A stretch of 64,000 bases of DNA from Lentinus brumalis (lineage: Eukaryota; Basidiomycota; Agaricomycetes; Polyporales; Polyporaceae): positions 310,001-374,000 of the forward strand of contig MARA01000035.1 of assembly GCA_001792895.1 (NCBI GenBank). Reading direction: 5' to 3'. The notes beneath the pieces were generated by a model. That model saw only the letters and a program-made list of their open reading frames with translations. It was not told the origin of the DNA and did not search any database. This document shows, in pieces, positions 11,233-20,156 of the stretch (the first letter of the stretch is position 1; each line of letters opens with the position of its first letter). Made by a program: the position numbers and the translations under genes.

Positions 11233-14200
11233 TCACGCGTCATCAGCGAAGTCAACCGCATCATCGTACTCGTCAAGCTCGTCGACCTCCATGTCCTGAG
11301 AGGACCCCTGGACGAAGTCTTGCTGACTAGCTTCCGGCTGTACTATAGCCTCCTCGCCTTGACCTACCCAGACGCCATCCGGCTGTCCAAGTACTTCCCC
11401 GACTGGAAGTCCAAGGTTGCAAAAGGTATGTGTCAGAAAATCTATGACAGCTGCTTCATCGTCCGGATGAAGGTACTCACGAGCTGCAGCATCCTTTGCC
11501 CCGGACGGAACCCTCTTGCCACGGTTGCGACGCTCACGTCCACCGCGACGTCCGCGTTTGCCGCGCGAGTGGGCCTTCGGGTCGTCCAGCTTCACCCCGA
11601 CACGGTCGCGAAGAGCCGGACCACGAGGGTCATGCTTGACGTATGGCTTACGGTAAGTGCCTCGTCCGCGCTTCTCCGGGAAGCCGCGGGCCTTGTGCAC
11701 GTCCGCTTGCAGCTGACCGATCGTCTTGATTAGGTCGAAGGCTTGAACCTGAGCGTTCATGTTGGTCGTGAGGAGCGTGTTGAACGCCTCGGCCGACATG
11801 GACACTCCGGGAAGCGGCTGCGGGGTCTGCTGCGGCTGCGCAGTAGTGCGAGCAAAGAGCTCGGGGTAGTCGCTCGGCAACGGTGCGTACTTCTCCTTGA
11901 TCTTGAAGACCTCGACGTAGCCGCGCGGAGGAGTACCGGGATAGGGACCCGATGCGTTCGCCCAGGCCAGACAAGCACGAGCATAGCGCTCCCACCTGAC
12001 AGCGTCTTCGGCGTTGTACTGGGTAGACATGTCGAGTTGAGGAGATGGAGGATCACGGAGCGAGTTGCGGTGCGAGCTGTGATGCGAACGAGACTGCAAG
12101 TGCAGAGGCGATTGCTGACCTCCTTGCCATGCAGTGTCTCCGTTTTTATTTGCCCCCGCCGCTCGACCGCGTCGCCGTCCTCCTGCACGTCTACGCTGAC
12201 GCGTCCCTGTGCCACTGGTGGCCACGGACGCGCTTCCGTTATCCGCAATAACGAGTGGCACAAGAGCCACTCCGACCGTCATTTCCGCAGGCCCGGGCCT
12301 CGAAGTAAGTTCGTGGTCTCTAAGGTCTTTCTTCTCCTCGAGCTGACGGACATTGGTGATTCCCAGGGCCTCGTAATACTCCGTCAAGGCCTGGAGATGT
12401 CGGATATCCCGATACGGTACCCAAGTCACGTCCCCGGTCGACCATTGTACTTCAAACTCGGAGTCTGCGCCTTTTCCGACATGGGAGACGATCCTGTCAA
12501 CTGCCCATTCCCGAGGCTGTTCTCCGAAGCCGGGCAGCTGGTGGAATTGCCTTCCAGGGAAACGTCGATCATCGTTCGGAAAATGCGGTCGCAACAAAGA
12601 TGCATGGAACGCGTTGCTGATCCCACGCGCGCGCAATTCATCAGACAAAGCTAGCTGATACGTCGCGCCCTCTGTCAGAACCTTCGTGATCTTGAAAGGA
12701 CCCAGGTATTTGGGTACAAGTTTCCTTGCTCGCCCCTTCGGTACGCTGAGATTCTTTGTTGACAGGTACACGAGGTCTCCCTCGAGGAAGCCTGCAGGTC
12801 GCCGGTGGCGATTCGCCTGCAACACCTGACCAACCCGGGCGGCGATAATGGCATCATGCGCAGCCATTATGGCCTCCTTCATGCGCTGCGCAAAGGCACG
12901 CACACCCGGGTACTCGGAGTCGCTCGACCAGACGAGCGTCCGCGGCATCTGGCCATAGTTCAGGAAGAACGGTGAGAATCCAGTTGTGTCCGAACGCGCG
13001 GTGTTCATGGCTAACTCGATTGCAGGGAGCTTCCGTACCCAGTCCTTCTGGTCCGGGCGAACGCACTGGCGTAGCATCTGAGTCATTGTGCGGTTTGCAC
13101 GCTCGGTAGCTCCGTCCGTCTGCGGATGATAAGACGAGGACAAACGAAGCTCAGTGCCAAGCAACTCGTGGAGCCGACGCCAGAACAGGCTGGTGAACAA
13201 CGTGTCCCGGTCACTAATAATCCGTTCCGGTAAGCCGTGTAGCTTGTACACGTGTTCGAATATGACTTCCGCGATCTCAACTGCTCCGTAGGTCTGGCAC
13301 GTAGGCACCAAATGTACCATGGAGGTTAACTGATCAATAATCACGCATATCATGTCATACGAACCATTGCGGTTCTCGGAAGCTGGTAGAGGCCCGACAA
13401 AATCGATTCCGATGTATTGCCATGGTCGTCGAGGCACCGGCATCGACTTCAGCATGCCCATGGGCCTCGTAGTGGCTGATTTGGTTGTAGCGCAAACCCC
13501 GCACGTCCGACAGTATGCCGCGACGTCGCTCACCATCTCAGGCCACCAGACTTCTCCTCGCAGATAGTCTAGGGTCTTTCGAGCTCTGAGATGTGCAAGA
13601 ATCGAATGGGCGTGCTTCAAGAGCACTTCTCGGACTTTCCGGGTACCAATCAAGACGTCTGGAATGCACAGCTGGTACGTCTCGCCGTGAGCCTTATACA
13701 GCAGTCCGTCAACGTATCTGAAGTGCTGAAATTGCTCCGGAGCCTCGAATATCCGCTTGAAGAAGGTGTCCTCGGCATACCGACCTCGCAGACAGCCCGG
13801 CATTTCCATTCCAAGCTCGCTTGCACTGGAGACGACACTATTGGGTGTTGGCACCTGCGATTCAGACTCGGTAAGCCCGTCCTGAAGCTCTGCTTGTTCA
13901 TCGGATTTATGAGACTGCGGCTCCGCTTCCTCAGAGCTATCCTCCTCGTCCGACGATACTGTCGCTGCGCCCTCGTCCTCAATCACCTCGGGCCGCTTAG
14001 AACGCCTCTGCGTCTCGTTGTACGTGCCCTCCGGCTTCGGGTTAGACGCAATACGAGCCGATCTTCGAGGAGCGAAGTCGATTGCTGCTGCTGCCCCGGT
14101 ATACACCGGTCTCAAGACATCCAAAGCCCGTGCCATCTGTGGTACCCCTGCGCCGTCATCCCCGACGTATTCCGAGCTCGCACGCTCTATGCCGAGAGGC

Positions 14201-17200
14201 TCATCACTGTAGATCCGGGACAGCGCGTCCGCCAGGATATTCGTCTCACCCGGAATATAATGAATGGTAAAACGAAATTCATTCAGTACATCCATCCACC
14301 GGTGCTGACGTGGAGACAGGTTCTTCTGGCTCATCAAGTACTCCAGAGCCTTGTGGTCAGTACAAATGCGAAACGTCGCGCCGTACAGCAAGGGCCTGAA
14401 GCGCTTGAGAGACTCGACGATGGCTAAAAGCTCCTGCTCGTGAACTGGATAGTTCTGCTGAGCTGAATTGAACTTCCCCGACCAGAAGGTAACAACCTTC
14501 GACGTTCGTAGGTCGTCTCCCTGGCTGATGTACCCGCTAGCTCCTGTCAAGGATGCGTCGGTTACCAGGTTGATAGCAGGTGCGCCCTCCATATAGTCGA
14601 GTGCGACTCGCCGGTTGTTCCGCCACTTATGAACAGTCTCCTTGACCTGCTCGAAAGCTCGTTGGTGTGTAGGCGTCCACTTCCAGGGCTTGGTTGCCCC
14701 CGTCAATGGTGCTAATACTCCCATAGGAATACGAATGCCCTCGCAGTCTGGAGCGAGGAAGCCCACCGCTCCAAGGAAGCTACTGAGCAAGCTTTTGTTC
14801 GTAGGAGTCTTCCAGTTAACCACGCTGTCCACCTTGTGTGGATCCATGCCAATACCGTTCTCGTCAACAATATGACCGAGGATCTTCAACTTCTCAGCAA
14901 AGAACTGCATCTTGTCGGCACCCAGGAAGAACTTCTCGCGACGCAGCACCTCGAAGACCTTTCGCACATGCTCCATGTGCTCCTGAATCGAATTCGAATA
15001 GATCACAATGTCGTCGAGGTACACATCCATGAAGACTCCAATATAGGGAGCGAAGATGTGGTTCATCACGGTCTGGTACGTTGTAGGACCGTTGATGTCT
15101 CCCTGCTGCAGTACTAGGCTCACCATCGTGCCATCTGGCGTCGTGAACAGTGTTCGCGGTACATGCTCTGGTACGACTCGTATCTGCTCGTATGCGTCCT
15201 TCCCATCTATCAGACTGCGGTACTTATGCTTTACAACATTTCGCAGGATACCATCTATGTCCGGGAGCGGTGCAGCCAGCTTATGCGTGTTCGCATTTTG
15301 CTGCCGCTTGTCGACCACAGTACGCAGCCTCAAGACTCCATCCTCGCGAGGTGGCTTCGGGATCATCAACATTGGCGAAGCATTGACTCCCGAAGCGAGC
15401 TGCCACCTCCCGCTATCCAGGTATGCCGCTTTCTTCTCGTGCCACAAGGGTTTCAGAGCGTCCGGGCACTTAGACGGCCTCCAGGCATATACCTTGGACT
15501 CGTCAATTAGCGGAATCTCATGATTGACGTCTCGAAGCGGCGGAAGAGCTGCTTTGGCTCCATCTTGACACAGGTCCTGCGCATCGCGTCTCAGCTCGGC
15601 CCGAAGCTTCTCAAGCTCGTCCTCCAGCAACTCCACTGCTGCTGAAGCCAGTATGACCGTCTCCTCGCCGTGGATCTCGACGGGCTCATCGGATCCAATG
15701 GAGATACGTGTCGGGTTCATACCGATGGCCACCTTGTGCTGGAAGATGAACGGTGTGCCCAGGATCATGTCGTAGGTGTCTAGATTCACTACGTCGAAGC
15801 GACGCCGCGTGCTAATTGTTTGGTACTTGAAATCAACAGCGACGCAGCAGTTAACCTTCGAGCGGGAACCGTGAACCGCGAGCTGGACAGGTATGGGCTT
15901 AGCTAAAACCTCCTTCTCTAACTTAAGCTGATCCACCACGGTCGTAGAGATGAAATCCGCCATCGAGCCCGTGTCCAGAAGGGCCCGCAGCTTCTGTCCG
16001 TTTACTTCTACCTCGATGACGATCAGCTTAGGGATCTTCCTGCTGAAGTCTCGAGTCCGCATTGCATTTCGCTCGATAGCTGGGACAGAATCATCAGGAA
16101 GGGCAGACTTCTTGCCTCGTTTGCCAGATTTTCCCGTTCGGATACCTCCCAGCATTAAGCTCTGCCGACGCTGCGTTCTGCTCATTGTTACAGCCACACG
16201 CTGCCGTTCCAGGTCCTCAAAAGGGCCGTACTCGAGGAGAGAGCTCAACATCTGCCTAGGGTCGAAGTCGGGGCTTCTGACACGCTGATGAGTCAACGTA
16301 ACAGACCGATCCTCGAGCTGCAAAGATACCCGGTATCCAACCGGGTCAGGCTCTACTCGTACTAACTCCTTCCAATTCGGCAGGTTCGGAAATTCCTGCC
16401 TAACCTGGGTCGCTACGTGTGCGCGCAACCAATACAGTGCCGGGTACCAATCATCCGGAGCTTGATATTGCGGAAACCCGGTGCCCCATTCAGCTCGAGG
16501 GGGAATAGTGATCCACCTTTCCCACTCGGCCTGGATGATCTCAGGTACGCCTACCTCCGGATCGTCCATCTGCTGACGCGTTACCAGATATTCGTCCACC
16601 GAGCTGTGGCGATTCAGCTGGTCCCAGACAACGAACCCTTCGTCCCCATTCGCAGAGATCAAAAAGCGTTCACCTGGGTCCATATCGGCATCCTCAGCTT
16701 CGCTGGGATCATAATAACTTTGGAACAACGACTGGAGGAACTCAATACAATCGTCCTCGTGGGCTCGTTCCCAAATACGCTCTACGGCAGGACTCGGATC
16801 CTTGGGAGTCTCTGGTAATGGTAAGTCAAATCGTATTGCTCCCACTGCAATGCCTTCCTCTGACTTAGTTTGCCTAGCCCGATCAGCCAACTTCTCGAGG
16901 TTGACGAAGCGCATTGACCCTGCGTTCAGGTTTGGAGCCTTAGCGGTCTTCCGAGACCGACAGTTCCGACTCTCATGACCAGTGTCCTTGCAGGTGAAAC
17001 AACGACCTTCCGCCCTCAAGCGGTCGCGCTCTTCTTTCGAGAGCTTCTCGAACTTGTCCTTACGGGGAGGTGCGCTTTTTGGTCCCTTGTACCCTGACGA
17101 CTGCTGATTCGTCCGTTGGCCAGGCTGCGAGTACTTCGCTCGGTCACCTTGACTGTTTCCTTTGGGCTTGTATGGCTCGGGTCCCGTCGCGCGGTTCTCG

Positions 17201-19212
17201 AAGCGGCCCCAAGTCCGACCAGGTACTTGACCTTCAAACGCCCGCTCTGCCCGACGCGCCTCCTTGTACGCATCTTCGCGCCGTACAGCATACTTGACGA
17301 GCTTCTCAAGCTTCGTCTTCTCGGGGTTCAGACCCTTCTCAATCAGGTACACACGAAGGTACTGATGTAACCCCTTCCAGAAGATTTGGACGAGCTGAAA
17401 GTCCGTGACGTCCGGGAAGCGGACTGCAAGCTGCTGTAAATCGCGTACAAAGTCGCGAACAGTGGCTTTCCCTTGCTCAGACCTCTCCAGGCGCAGACGC
17501 AGTCGGGCTTTGTAATCTGTAGGAAAGCAGTAATCGAATAACGCTTCGTACAAGCTTTTGACCGTCCATTTAGACTGCCTAGTAGCTACGTGCCGCATGA
17601 AGAACTGGCTTGGGGCGTCGGACAGAAACTGTACAATCAACTTGAGTGCAAGCTTATCGGGAAGACCATTCAGCTCACGCCAAGTATCAATCTCGTACGT
17701 CCATTGGTCGAACAAGTCGAGGTCCGCCCTGCCATTCCAGACAAAAGGCGCCTTTACTTTTACGCCTGCCATCGCGCGCTTCAGGCGCTTGCGCTCGCTC
17801 TTCTGCTTACTACGATGTCGTTTGGCCGACGGCGACTTTCCTCGTCCTCCACATCTGCTGCTGGAGCTGGAGCTGCTAGGATACTCGCTACTCGAGCTAC
17901 TGCTGGACTCGTCATCGCTATCCGACGAACTGCCCTCTGAATCAGAGCTCGAGCTCGAGCTCGAGCTCGACGAGCTACTGCTAGGCGGTCCACGCCCTCC
18001 AGCCGCTGTGGTGGCTCGGAACCACCCGCCCTCCGGCATTTGCGACGATTCGCGTTTGAACTGGACCGTCTTGTCCTTGGCGCGGTCACTCGGTTTGGCT
18101 TGCTCGGGCTTGGTAGCTTTGGAGTGCGAAGCCCTGGCTTTAGTGGCAGGGACCGAGGTGGACGGTTCGCAACTGGCGAAGCGGCGAAGGAATTCATGCT
18201 GTTGCGCGTCGCGCGGTATGTCCTTTCCCTTTTGCGACTGACTGTATCGTCCATTTGGACCAGCAGGAGCCTCGGGCTCGCTCTCGGAGTCTACAGTGAC
18301 TATCATGGCCCTCGAGGTGAGTCCAACAATCACTTCGGACTCTTCGCGATTTACGCGCTCCAATTCCGCTGTCTGCACCGAAGCGGCGAGAGCCAATTCG
18401 AGCTCCCGCTGCTCGTCCTCGTCCCCAGTCGTTTGGGCTCGTGCGGCCGCGACATCCTTCCAGATCTCGTCCAGGATAGACAAGTTGACTGGTGCCAGGT
18501 CAGGTAACACCGGCGCAGATGTCGCGGTGTAGAACCATTCAACAGGGATCGGACCGAGCTGGTCCTCGACCTCCGCAAGGTCGAACCACGAGGGGAAGTA
18601 CCGAGACGCCATGGTGAGGCTTGTGTTCGACTTGACTGCTCGAACAGACCCTCCCACCGCCGTCTTCCATCCCTCGCTCGAGGTCGCGGGCTCCAGCTCC
18701 GCGCACACTCGTTCCGCGTCCTCCGCCTCGGAGTCGCGGTCCTGATCGGCCAGCGCAACTACGTCCGCGCTGCTACCGACATCTTCCGGCTGCGCTTGAA
18801 GAGCGCGCTCAGTTTCGGACGCAGCGAGCGGTCTCTCGCGCGTCCCTCTATGCCCTCGGTACGTTCCTCCTCCCGAAACCGCAGATTGCCCATTCCGGAT
18901 AGCCCGAACACTTCCGCGCGTGACGCGGCGGGCGTATTCGTCTTCCATGAGCTGGTCGTAGTCACTAACGCCCCACTTCACAGCCAACTCGAGGTCGGTC
19001 ACGGCATGAAGTGGCACGCTAGGATGCGGCCGGACGATGGTCTCCTCGTCCGGAGGAGGAAGGTGAAACGCACCTGGGAGCTCTCCCATGGCCTCGAGCT
19101 CCGAGGCCACGGTGAACCTCACTTCTTCGAGGTTCTGGGGAGCGGCGGCCGCCTCCGTCGAGGTCCGCTCACTGCCCCGGTTCTTGCGAACGTTCTTGCT
19201 GCTTGTCGACAT
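11233..19212 (-). CDS. Gag-pol polyprotein with chromodomain and C-terminal extension
   Basis: One uninterrupted frame of 2659 codons starts 88 nt inside the 5' LTR. Approximate residues: disordered Ser-rich N-terminus to 470; retrotransposon gag domain 480-650; zinc knuckle CFTCKDTGHESRNC (CX2CX4HX4C) near 737; aspartic protease LLDTGS near 1080; reverse transcriptase with YLDD near 1399; RNase H with TDAS near 1552 and CTDHKALEYL; integrase HHCC zinc region near 1867 and D, D, E residues near 1937, 1999 and 2037 (GIDFVGP, ISDRD, TDGATERANR); chromodomain-like region 2230-2300. Residues from about 2394 (MSTQYNAEDAVRW) form an extra basic then acidic domain with no family I recognise. Gag and pol in one frame means no frameshift is needed; processing must rely on the protease. 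Translation of every domain from one frame agrees with a young, intact copy. Confidence 0.95.
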   Translation of the reverse strand: MSTSSKNVRKNRGSERTSTEAAAAPQNLEEVRFTVASELEAMGELPGAFHLPPPDEETIVRPHPSVPLHAVTDLELAVKWGVSDYDQLMEDEYARRVTRGSVRAIRNGQSAVSGGGTYRGHRGTRERPLAASETERALQAQPEDVGSSADVVALADQDRDSEAEDAERVCAELEPATSSEGWKTAVGGSVRAVKSNTSLTMASRYFPSWFDLAEVEDQLGPIPVEWFYTATSAPVLPDLAPVNLSILDEIWKDVAAARAQTTGDEDEQRELELALAASVQTAELERVNREESEVIVGLTSRAMIVTVDSESEPEAPAGPNGRYSQSQKGKDIPRDAQQHEFLRRFASCEPSTSVPATKARASHSKATKPEQAKPSDRAKDKTVQFKRESSQMPEGGWFRATTAAGGRGPPSSSSSSSSSSSSSDSEGSSSDSDDESSSSSSSEYPSSSSSSSRCGGRGKSPSAKRHRSKQKSERKRLKRAMAGVKVKAPFVWNGRADLDLFDQWTYEIDTWRELNGLPDKLALKLIVQFLSDAPSQFFMRHVATRQSKWTVKSLYEALFDYCFPTDYKARLRLRLERSEQGKATVRDFVRDLQQLAVRFPDVTDFQLVQIFWKGLHQYLRVYLIEKGLNPEKTKLEKLVKYAVRREDAYKEARRAERAFEGQVPGRTWGRFENRATGPEPYKPKGNSQGDRAKYSQPGQRTNQQSSGYKGPKSAPPRKDKFEKLSKEERDRLRAEGRCFTCKDTGHESRNCRSRKTAKAPNLNAGSMRFVNLEKLADRARQTKSEEGIAVGAIRFDLPLPETPKDPSPAVERIWERAHEDDCIEFLQSLFQSYYDPSEAEDADMDPGERFLISANGDEGFVVWDQLNRHSSVDEYLVTRQQMDDPEVGVPEIIQAEWERWITIPPRAEWGTGFPQYQAPDDWYPALYWLRAHVATQVRQEFPNLPNWKELVRVEPDPVGYRVSLQLEDRSVTLTHQRVRSPDFDPRQMLSSLLEYGPFEDLERQRVAVTMSRTQRRQSLMLGGIRTGKSGKRGKKSALPDDSVPAIERNAMRTRDFSRKIPKLIVIEVEVNGQKLRALLDTGSMADFISTTVVDQLKLEKEVLAKPIPVQLAVHGSRSKVNCCVAVDFKYQTISTRRRFDVVNLDTYDMILGTPFIFQHKVAIGMNPTRISIGSDEPVEIHGEETVILASAAVELLEDELEKLRAELRRDAQDLCQDGAKAALPPLRDVNHEIPLIDESKVYAWRPSKCPDALKPLWHEKKAAYLDSGRWQLASGVNASPMLMIPKPPREDGVLRLRTVVDKRQQNANTHKLAAPLPDIDGILRNVVKHKYRSLIDGKDAYEQIRVVPEHVPRTLFTTPDGTMVSLVLQQGDINGPTTYQTVMNHIFAPYIGVFMDVYLDDIVIYSNSIQEHMEHVRKVFEVLRREKFFLGADKMQFFAEKLKILGHIVDENGIGMDPHKVDSVVNWKTPTNKSLLSSFLGAVGFLAPDCEGIRIPMGVLAPLTGATKPWKWTPTHQRAFEQVKETVHKWRNNRRVALDYMEGAPAINLVTDASLTGASGYISQGDDLRTSKVVTFWSGKFNSAQQNYPVHEQELLAIVESLKRFRPLLYGATFRICTDHKALEYLMSQKNLSPRQHRWMDVLNEFRFTIHYIPGETNILADALSRIYSDEPLGIERASSEYVGDDGAGVPQMARALDVLRPVYTGAAAAIDFAPRRSARIASNPKPEGTYNETQRRSKRPEVIEDEGAATVSSDEEDSSEEAEPQSHKSDEQAELQDGLTESESQVPTPNSVVSSASELGMEMPGCLRGRYAEDTFFKRIFEAPEQFQHFRYVDGLLYKAHGETYQLCIPDVLIGTRKVREVLLKHAHSILAHLRARKTLDYLRGEVWWPEMVSDVAAYCRTCGVCATTKSATTRPMGMLKSMPVPRRPWQYIGIDFVGPLPASENRNGSYDMICVIIDQLTSMVHLVPTCQTYGAVEIAEVIFEHVYKLHGLPERIISDRDTLFTSLFWRRLHELLGTELRLSSSYHPQTDGATERANRTMTQMLRQCVRPDQKDWVRKLPAIELAMNTARSDTTGFSPFFLNYGQMPRTLVWSSDSEYPGVRAFAQRMKEAIMAAHDAIIAARVGQVLQANRHRRPAGFLEGDLVYLSTKNLSVPKGRARKLVPKYLGPFKITKVLTEGATYQLALSDELRARGISNAFHASLLRPHFPNDDRRFPGRQFHQLPGFGEQPREWAVDRIVSHVGKGADSEFEVQWSTGDVTWVPYRDIRHLQALTEYYEALGITNVRQLEEKKDLRDHELTSRPGPAEMTVGVALVPLVIADNGSASVATSGTGTRQRRRAGGRRRGRAAGANKNGDTAWQGGQQSPLHLQSRSHHSSHRNSLRDPPSPQLDMSTQYNAEDAVRWERYARACLAWANASGPYPGTPPRGYVEVFKIKEKYAPLPSDYPELFARTTAQPQQTPQPLPGVSMSAEAFNTLLTTNMNAQVQAFDLIKTIGQLQADVHKARGFPEKRGRGTYRKPYVKHDPRGPALRDRVGVKLDDPKAHSRGKRGRRGGRERRNRGKRVPSGAKDAAAREYLHPDDEAAVIDFLTHTFCNLGLPVGEVLGQPDGVWVGQGEEAIVQPEASQQDFVQGSSQDMEVDELDEYDDAVDFADDA

Positions 19213-19299
19213 TGAGATTGATGAGAGAAACTGACGACGTCCGGGTGATCAAGCCGAAGCGTCAGTTATAGATACGCGAGAAAAAGACTACTCAAAAAA

Positions 19300-19700
19300 T
19301 GTGAGAAAACCGGTGCTTGACGAAGGAACTTGACGATTGTCGAGGTCGAGGTCGAGCGGCCGGTAAACACGAGAGTCTTCAAGACACGAGCGATGAGTAG
19401 GAACGGTCGTCGTATCAAGAGAACTGGGGCCTCGGCGCCCCCAAACTACAGGTCTTATATACATGTCTAGAATAGCGTGCGTCATCGAGTATAGAAGACC
19501 AGAGAACGTCATGGAATGTAGAGTAAACAAAGAAACAATGAGACAAGGGAATACAAAGAACCAAAGGGATGAAAGAAACAATGAGATGAAAGAGACAATG
19601 AGATGAAAGGAAGGCTACGTCATCTCGAGCCTCGAGGCTATGAGATGCGTGCCTGGGAGGTGAGTCCGAGAATGGCTATCGTGACGCCGGCATCCTTACA
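19300..19700 (-). repeat. 5' LTR of the minus-strand chromovirus
   Basis: A 401-bp LTR that I read as identical to 10773-11173. On the minus strand the sequence just inside is TTTTTTGAGTAG, not the usual TGG that starts a tRNA primer-binding site. The flanking CTCAG at 19701-19705 is the target duplication. Confidence 0.95.
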
Positions 19701-19870
19701 CTCAGGCTTCCCTGCGGCGACGGCAAGCTTCTTGCACCGGGCGTGCTTGACAGCCCTGCGGTGCTCGTAGTTGGGCGCGGACTTCGCATGCTTGGCCAGC
19801 TCCTGGTGTACAAGACGAGCAGATTCTCGTCCCTGCGTGGCGAGATCTGCCATGACAGTCTGTATGCATG

Positions 19871-20115
19871 TGTAACGGACGTACATCGGTCGGAGCGCCC
19901 GCGATTAGATAGACGCTGAATCCCTGCATAATCATGATCTACTACTGTACGATAAGATAGTGGCTGCATCTACTGTACAGTTCCTCTTGTATATCCTGCT
20001 CGAGGCGCGGTGAGAAGGGCATCTTCTCACCGCCCTATCGCTAGTATACGTTCACCTAATCTATAGGTCTTGGACGAGTCTAGCCCTGGGTGTGAGACGA
20101 CCACTGTGCTTTACA
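19871..20115 (+). repeat. 5' LTR of the plus-strand chromovirus
   Basis: A 245-bp LTR reading identical to 29678-29922. It contains an inverted pair, GGTGAGAAGG and its near complement CCTTCTCACC-like sequence around 20009-20033, that could form a hairpin in the transcript. Immediately inside is TCTTTTTTGACTCG rather than a TGG-type primer-binding site. Confidence 0.95.
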
Positions 20116-20156
20116 TCTTTTTTGACTCGCCTCGCCAACATAGACTAGGCGACATC

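Larger units (their letters stand above)
10773..19700 (-). mobile_element. Intact Ty3/gypsy chromovirus (8.9 kb) inserted in the DDE transposase exon
   Basis: Two 401-bp LTRs (10773-11173 and 19300-19700) match over their whole length as far as I can compare by eye. They have TG...CA ends and are bounded by the direct repeat CTCAG at 10768-10772 and 19701-19705. A single 2659-codon frame between them encodes gag, protease, RT, RNase H, integrase, chromodomain and an extra C-terminal region. Before the 3' LTR there is a short purine run (minus strand, RC of 11174-11183). Identical LTRs and an open frame indicate a very recent insertion and a possibly active copy. Removing the element plus one TSD restores the host frame across the junction. 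Confidence 0.95.

Noticed and set aside
13591..14427. Plus-strand frames antisense to the chromovirus polyprotein
   Set aside because: Shadows of the 2659-codon minus-strand coding frame; no independent features.
20009..20040. Rho-independent-like terminator hairpin in the LTR
   Set aside because: The inverted GGTGAGAAGG/CTTCTCACC pair is real, but bacterial-type termination does not apply in this fungal context.
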